This document shows, piece after piece, positions 7,235 to 14,693 of a stretch of 15,100 bases of DNA; the stretch's first letter is position 1, and every line of letters starts with the position of its first letter. The stretch is taken from contig WLLZ01000039.1 of NCBI GenBank assembly GCA_009700485.1, positions 1 through 15,100 of the forward strand, written 5' to 3'. The notes beneath the pieces were generated by a model. That model was not told the origin of the DNA. It did no database searches and saw only the letters and a program-made list of their open reading frames with translations. Source of the DNA: Actinomycetota bacterium (GTDB lineage Bacteria > Actinomycetota > Actinomycetes > S36-B12). The translations under genes were made by a program, and so were the position numbers.

Positions 7235-7993
7235 GTGCCACAGCCCCCTGAGTATGTTGACCAGGTGGCCAATCCAGTATGGGATCTACTCACCAAGCGC
7301 CGCCTGGACTTTGGCGCCGTACCCGCCGTGACCTTCCTTGCGGCCAGTCGCACCGAACTCTCATCGACATCCCTAGAAAATGCGGTTGCGAAGCTCGCTG
7401 GGGCCTTGCGTGATGAGTGGTCCCTTGAGTCCGGGGATCGAATCGCCGCTTATCTACCTTGGCATTGGCAACGCGTTGTTTGGTCTTTGGCCACCTGGAG
7501 TCTTGGCGTCAGCCTCGACGTCGAAGGCAAGCCGGCAACAGCTGCACTAACCGTATGTGGCCCGGGTGACATAGCGACGGCCGTTGAAGCCGGCTGCGCA
7601 GAGCCGGTAGTGGTTTCACTTCATCCATTCGGCCTGCCGATTGCCGACCTACCAGTTGCTTGCATTGATGCGGCCTCCGTAATTCGACTGCAGCCCGACT
7701 CGTTTTATGCCGAACCAATTTCCGGCGAGGCAACAGCACTAATCCTCGGGGGTAAGGAGTCCTCCATCTCGGAATTAATTGATGGGGCCAAGATGCGTTT
7801 AGCCCAGTTGGGTCTTACTCAAAGTGACCGCCTACTAATTCCCAACCCCCAGCATGGTGACCTCGCCGGCTACCTACTTGCACCACTTGCTCCGCTTCTG
7901 GGAGTTGGTTCCGTGGTGGTCAGCGATGGGCCATTTGACCGGGCATCGGTGATCTCCCAAGAGGGAGTTACTGCTTTTTGGGAAGGACCGTAA
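7235..7993 (+). CDS. TIGR03089 family protein (partial AMP-ligase-like fold)
   Basis: This is a 252-residue protein of the actinobacterial TIGR03089 family, which resembles the N-terminal half of acyl-CoA synthetases and other AMP-forming enzymes. Visible marks are DRIAAYLPWHWQRVVWSLATW (68-88), the usual early AMP-binding segment, and SLHPFGLP (128-135), typical of this family. Where an active adenylating enzyme has the Ser/Thr/Gly-rich ATP loop there is LGGKESSISEL (171-181), and no C-terminal lid domain follows. Adenylation activity is therefore unlikely and the function is unknown. In mycobacteria the family member (Rv3268) sits beside the LCP gene; here it is within 2 kb of it. The GTG at 7235 gives the longest form. 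A GTG at 7265, six bases after a TATGTT -10, would give a leaderless 242-residue form and clear the crowded divergent start. Its last 26 bp overlap the convergent SpoIID-like gene. Confidence 0.82.
   Translation: MPQPPEYVDQVANPVWDLLTKRRLDFGAVPAVTFLAASRTELSSTSLENAVAKLAGALRDEWSLESGDRIAAYLPWHWQRVVWSLATWSLGVSLDVEGKPATAALTVCGPGDIATAVEAGCAEPVVVSLHPFGLPIADLPVACIDAASVIRLQPDSFYAEPISGEATALILGGKESSISELIDGAKMRLAQLGLTQSDRLLIPNPQHGDLAGYLLAPLAPLLGVGSVVVSDGPFDRASVISQEGVTAFWEGP
7253..7267 (+). promoter_or_regulatory. Possible -10 element for a leaderless start of the TIGR03089 gene
   Basis: TATGTT (7253-7258) fits the actinobacterial -10 consensus TAnnnT. An in-frame GTG begins six bases later (7265), the distance expected if transcription starts on the first base of the codon. 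No convincing -35 is seen 16-18 bp upstream. The element lies inside the coding sequence if the GTG at 7235 is used. Confidence 0.35.
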
Positions 7994-9596
7994 TTACACT
8001 TTCAGTACTTTGCGCGACCACCGCACCATTTTGAAATGCGACCACTCGATAGCTATAGACCGCACCGGCGGGCACCGCCTTTTTCACCTTGAACAAATAC
8101 GAGCCATTGGCTTTCGTGGTTTTCGTCGCAACTGTTTTCCATTGACCGTCGACAAGCATCTGGCGATCAACTTGGATACCGGCTGTTGCCGGAGCCACTT
8201 GACCCCTGAATCTAAGTGAAGAACCCTCCTTTGGTGTCATCGTCGGGCCGATATTCATCGAGACCGTTATCGGAGTGGTAGCGCCTGGCGCAGTTCCAGG
8301 CACGCCGGCTTCACCATTTACCGAAATTACATAAGGTGACTTGAGTTTTAGTCGCGTAAGGAACGCAGTCCCGCTCAGCTCTTTTGCCGTGCCGTCGGAG
8401 GCGGTTGCCCGTATCTTCTTGACGGCCCCTGAGATATAGCGCTCGGTGATGCCAAGAACGCCAACATCGGGCAGCCCGAACACCGCAGCCATGCGCGCCT
8501 GCGGGACATTTACCGTCCATGAAGAGTTGGTGTTTTGCGGGATAAGTGACCAATGGTCATCAACACTAACCGCAAACGGCAAGGCCCCGCCCCAAGCATC
8601 TTTGCTCGCCTGGGTCAATCCGCCAGTTGATGAGGTATAAAACGCTCTAACTGGAACACCGGCGTACAACACTGCCAACCCGGTGGTTTCACTTGCATGG
8701 GTTGCGTTGACCGCATCAACCCAAAGGTTGCCCAAAGCACTACTTGCTTTAGCCCATCCGGTGAAGAACTGGTCAGAATATGGGCCATCGCCATCGTCGA
8801 GATGACACGCACATGGCTTACGTACCCCGTGTTTGACTTTCGACAAGGCGTACGAACGAGCTGCTATGACCTGAGCCTGCATCGCAGCGGCCGGCCAGGA
8901 ATTTGAAACCTCAGAAATACCGTAAAGGTACTCATCGTGCACCCGCACATTGTTGACGACATTTAGTCGCGGCCCCCCAGATGTTGACACTGGAACCATG
9001 TCAAAATACCCAAACCGATAACGATGCCCCGGGGTGTCGAAGCGGGCTTTTGGTCCGGTGACATTCAACAAGGTGGCCGCCCCCGCGGCGGTGCCCGGGG
9101 CTCTGGTGCCAGCCCAATGCACGGTGGCACTTGTTGAACTACCCAAGTCGGTCACCACCCCATCGAGTGAGCGCTGCACACTTACGCTGCCTTCACCCGG
9201 GGTGAAAATGAACACATCGGCCGGACCACCCACTACGACAGTGCCGCCGACCGTGACTTCGATGGCGCCGCCGCCGGCTTCGAGTACCTCACTGCGCACC
9301 CGCGCCCCCGGAACTTGGATGAGGACCCCGACTCGGATATCCATGTCGTCCGGGGTGGCGATTACTTCGGTATTCGAAAAGTAATGCGAAACGATGGTGG
9401 TGGCGTCCATGCCCTCGTTGGCCATCCCATAAGCACCCCATTGCGAAAGGCCAACCCCATGACCCCAACCGCTGCCGACGAGCGCGAAAGTTGGCGGAAC
9501 CTCACCCGCCCGGGCCGCTGGGCTGGCCACCAGGGCGCCCGCGAGCACCACTGCTAAAAACCCAGCGAGCCGGCCGGGTGCGGGGGAAGCCACCAT
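7968..9596 (-). CDS. Exported SpoIID/LytB-domain protein with C-terminal beta domain
   Basis: From the ATG at 9596 the protein has 542 residues. It starts with a signal peptide: short N-region with R9, hydrophobic core 11-24, likely cleavage after SPAARA-30. A GWGHGVGLSQWGAYGMA motif (43-59) follows. Residues about 190-420 hold the SpoIID core: VNNVRVHDEYLYGISEVSNSWP (214-235) with the likely catalytic Glu at 229, AMQAQVIAARSYAL (238-251), a C262-A-C264 pair, and FYTSSTGG (319-326). SpoIID enzymes are lytic transglycosylases that cut peptidoglycan lacking stem peptides; nothing else here suggests sporulation, so a general wall role is likelier. Residues about 443-536 look like an Ig-like beta-sandwich. 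The start follows GAGGA by 7 nt; an in-frame codon at 9737 would put 47 residues ahead of the signal peptide and is rejected. The gene is divergent from lcp, and its 3' end overlaps TIGR03089. Confidence 0.87.
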   Translation of the reverse strand: MVASPAPGRLAGFLAVVLAGALVASPAARAGEVPPTFALVGSGWGHGVGLSQWGAYGMANEGMDATTIVSHYFSNTEVIATPDDMDIRVGVLIQVPGARVRSEVLEAGGGAIEVTVGGTVVVGGPADVFIFTPGEGSVSVQRSLDGVVTDLGSSTSATVHWAGTRAPGTAAGAATLLNVTGPKARFDTPGHRYRFGYFDMVPVSTSGGPRLNVVNNVRVHDEYLYGISEVSNSWPAAAMQAQVIAARSYALSKVKHGVRKPCACHLDDGDGPYSDQFFTGWAKASSALGNLWVDAVNATHASETTGLAVLYAGVPVRAFYTSSTGGLTQASKDAWGGALPFAVSVDDHWSLIPQNTNSSWTVNVPQARMAAVFGLPDVGVLGITERYISGAVKKIRATASDGTAKELSGTAFLTRLKLKSPYVISVNGEAGVPGTAPGATTPITVSMNIGPTMTPKEGSSLRFRGQVAPATAGIQVDRQMLVDGQWKTVATKTTKANGSYLFKVKKAVPAGAVYSYRVVAFQNGAVVAQSTESVITVLPKKQ

Positions 9597-9739
9597 CCCA
9601 CTATCCTCACATGCCCCAGGAGTAACAGCTACCAACCGGGCCATGGAACGGCGCGCCGCCCCCGAGCGTCCAAACGATGCGCTAATAGTGGGCGAGGCCC
9701 ACCTACGATGGGAGTCCCCCAAGGAAGGCTTTCGCAATA
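9597..9739. promoter_or_regulatory. Divergent control region between the SpoIID-like gene and lcp
   Basis: This 143-bp gap must hold both promoters. A perfect hairpin-forming dyad GTGGGC-GAG-GCCCAC lies at 9688-9702, directly followed by TACGAT (9704-9709), a good TAnnnT -10 for lcp about 30 bp before its start. No good -35 was found, and the dyad occupies the spacer. CGGCGCGCCG (9649-9658) is a further 10-bp palindrome. A -10 for the SpoIID-like gene was not clear. An AAGGAAGG (9720-9727) is the likely lcp ribosome binding site, 12 nt from the ATG. Confidence 0.4.
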
Positions 9740-11158
9740 ATGTCGCAAGCAGCTCGCCCCGGCCGCTGGACTCGAGTCCTGACGATGGTGCTGGCGGCTG
9801 CCATTTTAGGCGCCACCTTGGTCGGCGCCGGAGTAAATTTGCTCCTCGGGCGCCTCGAAGGCAATATCACCGCGGTTGATGTCTCTGAGCAGGTTGGGTC
9901 GCCAAGCCAGGCACCAGAGCCCATAGCGGCGGTCGACGAAACCACCGGAACCTACGCCCCCCTGAATGTTTTATTGATGGGCAGCGATACCAGATCGGGC
10001 AAAGGCAATGGCGGGTTTGGCAGCGCCAGCAAAATCACCGGGCAGCGCTCTGACACCACCATTTTGTTACATGTGAGCGCCGATCGAAAATCCGCGATCG
10101 CCGTTAGTATCCCGCGCGACACTTTGATCACTTTGCCAAAATGCAAGAAGGACGGGCAGACCACGGGTGGTTATCAGGGCCGCTTCAACGAAGCCATCCA
10201 ACTTGGTGGCCCTGGTTGTACCCTCAAAGCAGTAGCAGAACTAACCGGACTTGACTTAAATAATTTCATGCTCGTTGATTTTGGTGGCTTCAAACGAATT
10301 GTTGATGCAATCGGCGGCGTAGAGATTTGTGTTCGCGAAGCGGTTAATGACCCGCTTAGCGGGCTGGTGCTGAGCAAAGGCAAGCACATTGTGCAGGGGG
10401 AAGAAGCCCTAGCTTTCGTCCGCGCGCGCAAGACCCTTGGCGATGGCTCTGATACTTCGCGCATTCGCCGGCAGCAAGCCTTCCTTTCTTCACTCGTGCG
10501 ATCGGTTTTATCAAGTGGCACCTTACTGAATCCCGCGACCATGCTCAGCATTCTTGATGCGGCAACGCAGTCGCTGACTGCAGACCCGCAACTTGCCAAC
10601 ATTCAAAATTTACAGGACCTAGCGTTGAGCATGAAAGACCTTAAGCCGAACAACATCACTTTCGTCACCATGCCGTGGTACCCAAGCGGCGACGGAGCCA
10701 CCGTATTGGCCAGCAAGAAAAAGGGTGCACCAATTTGGGCTGCTATCGCTAACGACACACCGTGGCCCCCGAGTGGTGGTACCAGCGAAACTCTGCTGCG
10801 AGTTCAACCAGAGATGATCCGGGTCAATGTGTTAAATGGCACGTCGACTAAAGGTATGGCTAAGACAGTCGCCAAGCAATTAAGTGATCAAGGATTTAGG
10901 ATCGGTGAAGTCGGTAACGCTGACACAAGTACAGTCACAACCACCACCGCGCAATATGACCCGCGCTGGGACGTGTCAGCCAAGACGTTGATCGCCGCCG
11001 CCGATGCCACGGGTGAGCCGGTCAAGAAATCCGGTCAGACCATGACCTTAATTATCGGCAGTGATTTTACCGCAATAACACCGGTCGAAATCACCGATCT
11101 CGCTGAAGACAAAACCGCCAACATCAACACCGCTGACGAAGCTTTCTGCGCGCAGTAA
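9740..11158 (+). CDS. LytR-CpsA-Psr (LCP) family glycopolymer--peptidoglycan ligase with LytR_C domain
   Basis: LCP enzymes move an undecaprenyl-diphosphate-linked glycopolymer onto peptidoglycan outside the membrane. The 472-residue protein has a short basic N-terminus, one membrane anchor (about 12-36), a linker, then the LCP domain at about 73-260: LNVLLMGSDTRSG (75-87) with D83, GQRSDTTIL (101-109) with R103 and D105, and VSIPRDT (122-128) with R126 and D127 are the pyrophosphate and metal-binding residues, and LAFVRARK (224-231) is also typical. C135 and C160 could form a disulfide, as in many actinobacterial members. Residues about 360-443 match LytR_C, starting IRVNVLNGTSTKGMA. Synteny with the mycobacterial manB region suggests the counterpart of Lcp1 (Rv3267), which attaches arabinogalactan; the polymer here is unknown. 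The ATG follows AAGGAAGG. It is divergent from the SpoIID-like gene. Confidence 0.93.
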   Translation: MSQAARPGRWTRVLTMVLAAAILGATLVGAGVNLLLGRLEGNITAVDVSEQVGSPSQAPEPIAAVDETTGTYAPLNVLLMGSDTRSGKGNGGFGSASKITGQRSDTTILLHVSADRKSAIAVSIPRDTLITLPKCKKDGQTTGGYQGRFNEAIQLGGPGCTLKAVAELTGLDLNNFMLVDFGGFKRIVDAIGGVEICVREAVNDPLSGLVLSKGKHIVQGEEALAFVRARKTLGDGSDTSRIRRQQAFLSSLVRSVLSSGTLLNPATMLSILDAATQSLTADPQLANIQNLQDLALSMKDLKPNNITFVTMPWYPSGDGATVLASKKKGAPIWAAIANDTPWPPSGGTSETLLRVQPEMIRVNVLNGTSTKGMAKTVAKQLSDQGFRIGEVGNADTSTVTTTTAQYDPRWDVSAKTLIAAADATGEPVKKSGQTMTLIIGSDFTAITPVEITDLAEDKTANINTADEAFCAQ

Positions 11159-11189
11159 CCGACCGCCCTAGCCACCACTTAACGGGGCT

Positions 11190-12071
11190 TTAAATAACCG
11201 GCGGGCGCCCAGCTTTAGTCATCGCCCACACCGTGCTCCACTTCATCGCGCGGCGCCCCTCGGGCTTTATCCGCATACCTTCGCTCAAGCCTTGAAACCA
11301 AGCTTTAAGAGCCGCCCGGTCATGTACGCGGGCCAATGTCAAACCAACCCAGGTGCCGACATAGAACGGCTCGAGCACCACCGGGAGATTGCGCCGTGCC
11401 AACCACACGCGGTTGCGCGCGTTCATTCGGTAATAGACATCGTGGCGAGCCGGATCAATTACCGGGTGGTTAACAATTAAATCCGCTGCATACCAAGGCA
11501 CGAAACCTTCATCCCAAACCCGCCAAACCACGTCAATACCTTCATGGGCGTAGAAGAACTCAGCAGGCCAACCACCGATTGCCGCGAAAAGCGGTCGCCT
11601 GATGGCGACAGCACCCTCCCAAAGTGCGGTCGCTGCACTCGGTTCGCCCGGATCACCAACGCGAAGCCTTGGGACCCAGCGGCGCGGAGCGGGTAAACCA
11701 GTTGGGTCAACAACCCGCGGCTGAATTAGCCCTAGTTTCAGATCATTAGCAAAACGATCAGCCACGGTTCGCAAAAATAATTCGTCTGGCAGCGACGCGT
11801 CATCGTCAAGGAAGAACAGCAGCTCACCAGCAACCATTGGCACACCGGCGTTTCGGCCGGCTGGGATACCCAAATTCTCTCGAAGGTGAAGCGCCTTTAC
11901 TCCAGCAGGTAGATCAACCGGTTGCCAGCCATTACCTACTACGACCACATCCACGTTGACATCATGCTGGGCTAGCACTGATTCAATGGCACGGCGCAAA
12001 TCCGCGGGCCGCTGGCCCATCGTCAAAATTACCACTGCGAAATTCGCTGTATCGACCGGACTAACTGTCAC
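11190..12071 (-). CDS. Family 2 glycosyltransferase
   Basis: This 293-residue soluble GT2 enzyme has a VVILTMGQRPADLRRAIESV start (13-32), VVVVGNG (42-48), ENLGIPAGRNAG (65-76), the metal and nucleotide-binding FLDDDAS (87-93), a W151-EGAVAIRR acceptor segment and HEGIDVVWR (176-184), where E177 and D180 are the probable catalytic region. No membrane segment is evident. It is the last gene of a minus-strand operon: the GTG start is four bases after the stop of the upstream CDP-alcohol phosphatidyltransferase gene, with no clear Shine-Dalgarno, so translational coupling is likely. That context suggests it glycosylates a lipid or polymer made by the two phosphatidyltransferases. Donor and acceptor cannot be told from sequence. 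The end is convergent with lcp, 31 bp apart. Confidence 0.9.
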   Translation of the reverse strand: MTVSPVDTANFAVVILTMGQRPADLRRAIESVLAQHDVNVDVVVVGNGWQPVDLPAGVKALHLRENLGIPAGRNAGVPMVAGELLFFLDDDASLPDELFLRTVADRFANDLKLGLIQPRVVDPTGLPAPRRWVPRLRVGDPGEPSAATALWEGAVAIRRPLFAAIGGWPAEFFYAHEGIDVVWRVWDEGFVPWYAADLIVNHPVIDPARHDVYYRMNARNRVWLARRNLPVVLEPFYVGTWVGLTLARVHDRAALKAWFQGLSEGMRIKPEGRRAMKWSTVWAMTKAGRPPVI

Positions 12072-12075
12072 GGTA

Positions 12076-12873
12076 TCACTTCAGTTTACTCGATGAAAGG
12101 ATCGAAAGTAGATGACCAATTATGGTTACAACGCCGAAAATAACCAGCGCGGCAACAAGTACGCGAGTACCGCCTAATCCGCCCGCGATGGCATCTACAA
12201 CGGCAGCGATCAAAGCCAATATAGTCAACTCCACCGAGTGATATGCGCGCTGGAACGGGAAAAACCGCACCAGGGATCGCAGGCTGCGTAGGCCACTTGA
12301 TTGCGGAATACCAACGGTCGCCTTGTCTTCCAGTCGCGGCATGTTGTTGTAAGCGCGCGAGACATGAACCATGTCATTTAGTGCTTTGTTATAAAGAATT
12401 ATTACTGCTAATAATGCACCCAGTAGCGGCCAGATACTGTCAAGCCAGCCCGGGTTTGGGAAGCCAGCGGCCCGCAAGCCCAATGCGATCGGGATTAACC
12501 CCTCGGTGGTGTAGTGACCAACTCGATCAAGGAACACTCCTTTGGGTGAAGAGGTCTGGCGCCACCGCGCGACTTCACCATCACAGCAATCCCAAAGCAT
12601 CTGCAACTGCCCGAGAAATACTGCAAGCACCGCTCCGGGTAGCCCCGGGATCAAGAGGGCGAGTGCCGCTGAAACTCCTGAGGCGATCATCAGCCAGGTC
12701 ACCTGATTGGCGCTAATGGAAGTGCGAAGTAACACTCGAGTCAGATAAGGCGAGATCGCCCGCAAATACACATCCGCAACCCAATGCTCCGAATTGGCTC
12801 GACCGCGCACCGATGGCGGTTGACCAACCTCACGAACCTCCGCCACCGTGGGACGCGCTGGACGCTCAATCAC
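12076..12873 (-). CDS. CDP-alcohol phosphatidyltransferase family membrane protein with a variant active-site motif
   Basis: This family swaps CMP in a CDP-linked lipid for an alcohol, making phosphodiester lipids. The 265-residue protein has a cytoplasmic N-terminus of about 45 residues and roughly five or six hydrophobic segments from residue 55. The motif D-xx-DG-xx-AR-x8-G-xxx-D-xxx-D is present as D95-CC-D98-G99-EV-A102-R103, G112 and D116, but position 120 is His (FLDRVGHYTTE) instead of the last Asp, which is the proposed catalytic base in the family. It may be a variant specificity, an enzyme using another base, or an inactive partner of the adjacent intact paralogue. The start GTG overlaps the TAG of the upstream gene by one base, so translation is probably coupled. 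The family is clear; the reaction is not. Confidence 0.87.
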   Translation of the reverse strand: MIERPARPTVAEVREVGQPPSVRGRANSEHWVADVYLRAISPYLTRVLLRTSISANQVTWLMIASGVSAALALLIPGLPGAVLAVFLGQLQMLWDCCDGEVARWRQTSSPKGVFLDRVGHYTTEGLIPIALGLRAAGFPNPGWLDSIWPLLGALLAVIILYNKALNDMVHVSRAYNNMPRLEDKATVGIPQSSGLRSLRSLVRFFPFQRAYHSVELTILALIAAVVDAIAGGLGGTRVLVAALVIFGVVTIIGHLLSILSSSKLK

Positions 12874-14693
12874 TAATTACCGTCCTTCCCGGTGCGCTCT
12901 GCCGGATTTAGCGGGGCCGGATTCCTGAAGGCCTGCTGCTGGGTTACCAGCCACTGCACTGAGGCTATGACCACGAATAGCAATGCTCCCACACCCGCAC
13001 CGATACTCAACGTGCTCTCAAAGATGGCCGCGCCAAAGGCGAATGCACACAACAGCAAAACAGTGCGCCCATCCCAGCCTAAACCGAGCCAGGTAAGCCA
13101 CTTTGGCATTGCGTAACCTTGCAGTGCTCGATAGAGCACGTCATAGTGATGGAAGGTGAAAACCGCCACCCACCAAAATGCCAGCACCACCAAACTTTGC
13201 TGCCAAAACAAAGCCAATACGGCGACCAAGCCAAGTTCGGCTAGGCGCAGTAACGCAGGGATCGCCCAAGCCGATGGAGTCAACCAAATTCGTTCCCGGG
13301 TTGTGGCCGGCAAAATTCGCGCAAAAAGGGCCGCGATAGGGCCACCGTCAAATTGCCGAGCCAGTAACACTCCTGCGGCTGCCGGCGCCAAACCATGCCA
13401 GGTGGCGGTGCGTAAGATCCGGCCGGTTGTGACATACAAAAGCGCCAACAAAACACCTGCCAACAGCACCAACAGCGCCCACCGTGGGCCAAAGAGCGCG
13501 GCAACCACACTGATAATCAGCCACCGTTCACCAATCGGCAGGTGAATTGCCCGCTTGAACCATCGAATTGCTGAACGCCCATTCATCCGGGCCGACAGCT
13601 CCATCGCACTACTTATTGACCGATCACCTGATGTCCACCCCCCGGCTCCGCCCGCCGCACCATCATCTGGATCCGCAACATCCCGTGGCTCCACTTTGGC
13701 TTCGCGCATCCGCTGCACACGCGAGAAGTCGTAGTCGGTCATATGCCTGGTTGTTTGAAGCACTAGCAAAATGAGTGCAACCGGCCACATGTCACTGCCC
13801 AGCACCATTGCACCGGCCGCAAGCCCCGCGTACGCCAGATACTCCTTCACCCGGTCAGTTGATGCATCGAGCCAAGCGCCGAGTGCGGAGAACTTGCGGG
13901 TAGCCCGCGCGACTTCGCCGTCAACGCAGTCAATGATCAAACTCAGCTGAAGCAGCACCGCCCCGATAACCACCGGCCACCGATAGCCGAGCGCGAAACA
14001 TGCTGCAGCACCGAGACCCACAAAGAGTGAAATCACGGTTATCAGATTTGGACTTAGACCCAGTCGAATGGCTAGGCGGGTTATTGGCTTCGAGAGTTTA
14101 CGAACTACAAAAGTCGAGTAGAAGCCGTCGTCGAGCCGATTAGCCTGAAGTTGTGCGATTCGTTCAGCGCTGACCGCCGCCACCGCTTGCTCAGCAGCAT
14201 CGAGATCAGCTGGGCTGCGAAACCACGGCACATTCACCAACTCGACAGCTTTGCAGCTAACTCCACTTCGCACTATGGCAACAGCAACAAGTTGCACCGG
14301 ATCAATTTCTAACTCGGACTGCGAGCCCAGTGCGCCACTGGATACAGCCGCGGCCATCGATTCAATCGCGTGGGCCACCACCTCAGCATCAATGGCCGAA
14401 ACCACTAGAGCTCCAACGAATTGATGGTCGGGTGCGGTAACCCGATGATGCGAACTACCAACGCTGTTCACCAGATGGTGCCGCACCCTGGTATCACCAG
14501 AACCAGCGATCGCCTGCACCAACAAGGCGGTGCCGGCGAATGGGTCGTCGACGATTGGTGCCAGCGCCGACTGGGCGATAACTAAATCAGGGGCAACGAG
14601 GGCAACGGCACCGCCAGCCGCCCGTAACTTACGAGCAACATCACGAAGCACCTCTTCAGTGTTCGCGCCCGAGGGTACGAGCAATGCGGTCAC
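12873..14693 (-). CDS. DUF5941 / CDP-alcohol phosphatidyltransferase multidomain membrane protein
   Basis: The 606-residue protein has three parts. Residues 1-180 are a soluble alpha/beta region without a clear sugar-nucleotide transferase motif, though similar N-termini occur in actinobacterial relatives. Residues about 185-420 are a CDP-alcohol phosphatidyltransferase with the complete motif D255-CV-D258-G259-EV-A262-R263, G272, D276 and D280; a Gly/Asp-rich loop lies at 340-360. Residues about 425-585 fit DUF5941, recognisable by FHHYDVLYRALQG (514-526) and LGWDGR (538-543). About ten membrane segments are likely overall. It should join a CDP-activated lipid to an alcohol, or the reverse, at the inner membrane face; the substrate is unknown. 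The GTG start overlaps the previous gene's TGA (GTGA), and its TAG overlaps the next start by one base, so all three are likely translated in series. The domain arrangement is known in actinobacteria but not functionally defined. Confidence 0.87.
   Translation of the reverse strand: MTALLVPSGANTEEVLRDVARKLRAAGGAVALVAPDLVIAQSALAPIVDDPFAGTALLVQAIAGSGDTRVRHHLVNSVGSSHHRVTAPDHQFVGALVVSAIDAEVVAHAIESMAAAVSSGALGSQSELEIDPVQLVAVAIVRSGVSCKAVELVNVPWFRSPADLDAAEQAVAAVSAERIAQLQANRLDDGFYSTFVVRKLSKPITRLAIRLGLSPNLITVISLFVGLGAAACFALGYRWPVVIGAVLLQLSLIIDCVDGEVARATRKFSALGAWLDASTDRVKEYLAYAGLAAGAMVLGSDMWPVALILLVLQTTRHMTDYDFSRVQRMREAKVEPRDVADPDDGAAGGAGGWTSGDRSISSAMELSARMNGRSAIRWFKRAIHLPIGERWLIISVVAALFGPRWALLVLLAGVLLALLYVTTGRILRTATWHGLAPAAAGVLLARQFDGGPIAALFARILPATTRERIWLTPSAWAIPALLRLAELGLVAVLALFWQQSLVVLAFWWVAVFTFHHYDVLYRALQGYAMPKWLTWLGLGWDGRTVLLLCAFAFGAAIFESTLSIGAGVGALLFVVIASVQWLVTQQQAFRNPAPLNPAERTGKDGN

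Noticed and set aside
9597..9737. Extension of the SpoIID-like gene upstream to 9737
   Set aside because: The 47 extra residues would precede a clear signal peptide and cover the shared promoter gap; ATG 9596 has GAGGA at proper spacing.
11159..11189. Terminator between the convergent lcp and GT2 genes
   Set aside because: Only a 4-bp GCCC/GGGC stem with a 16-nt loop was found, followed by a mixed TTTAAAT; too weak to call.
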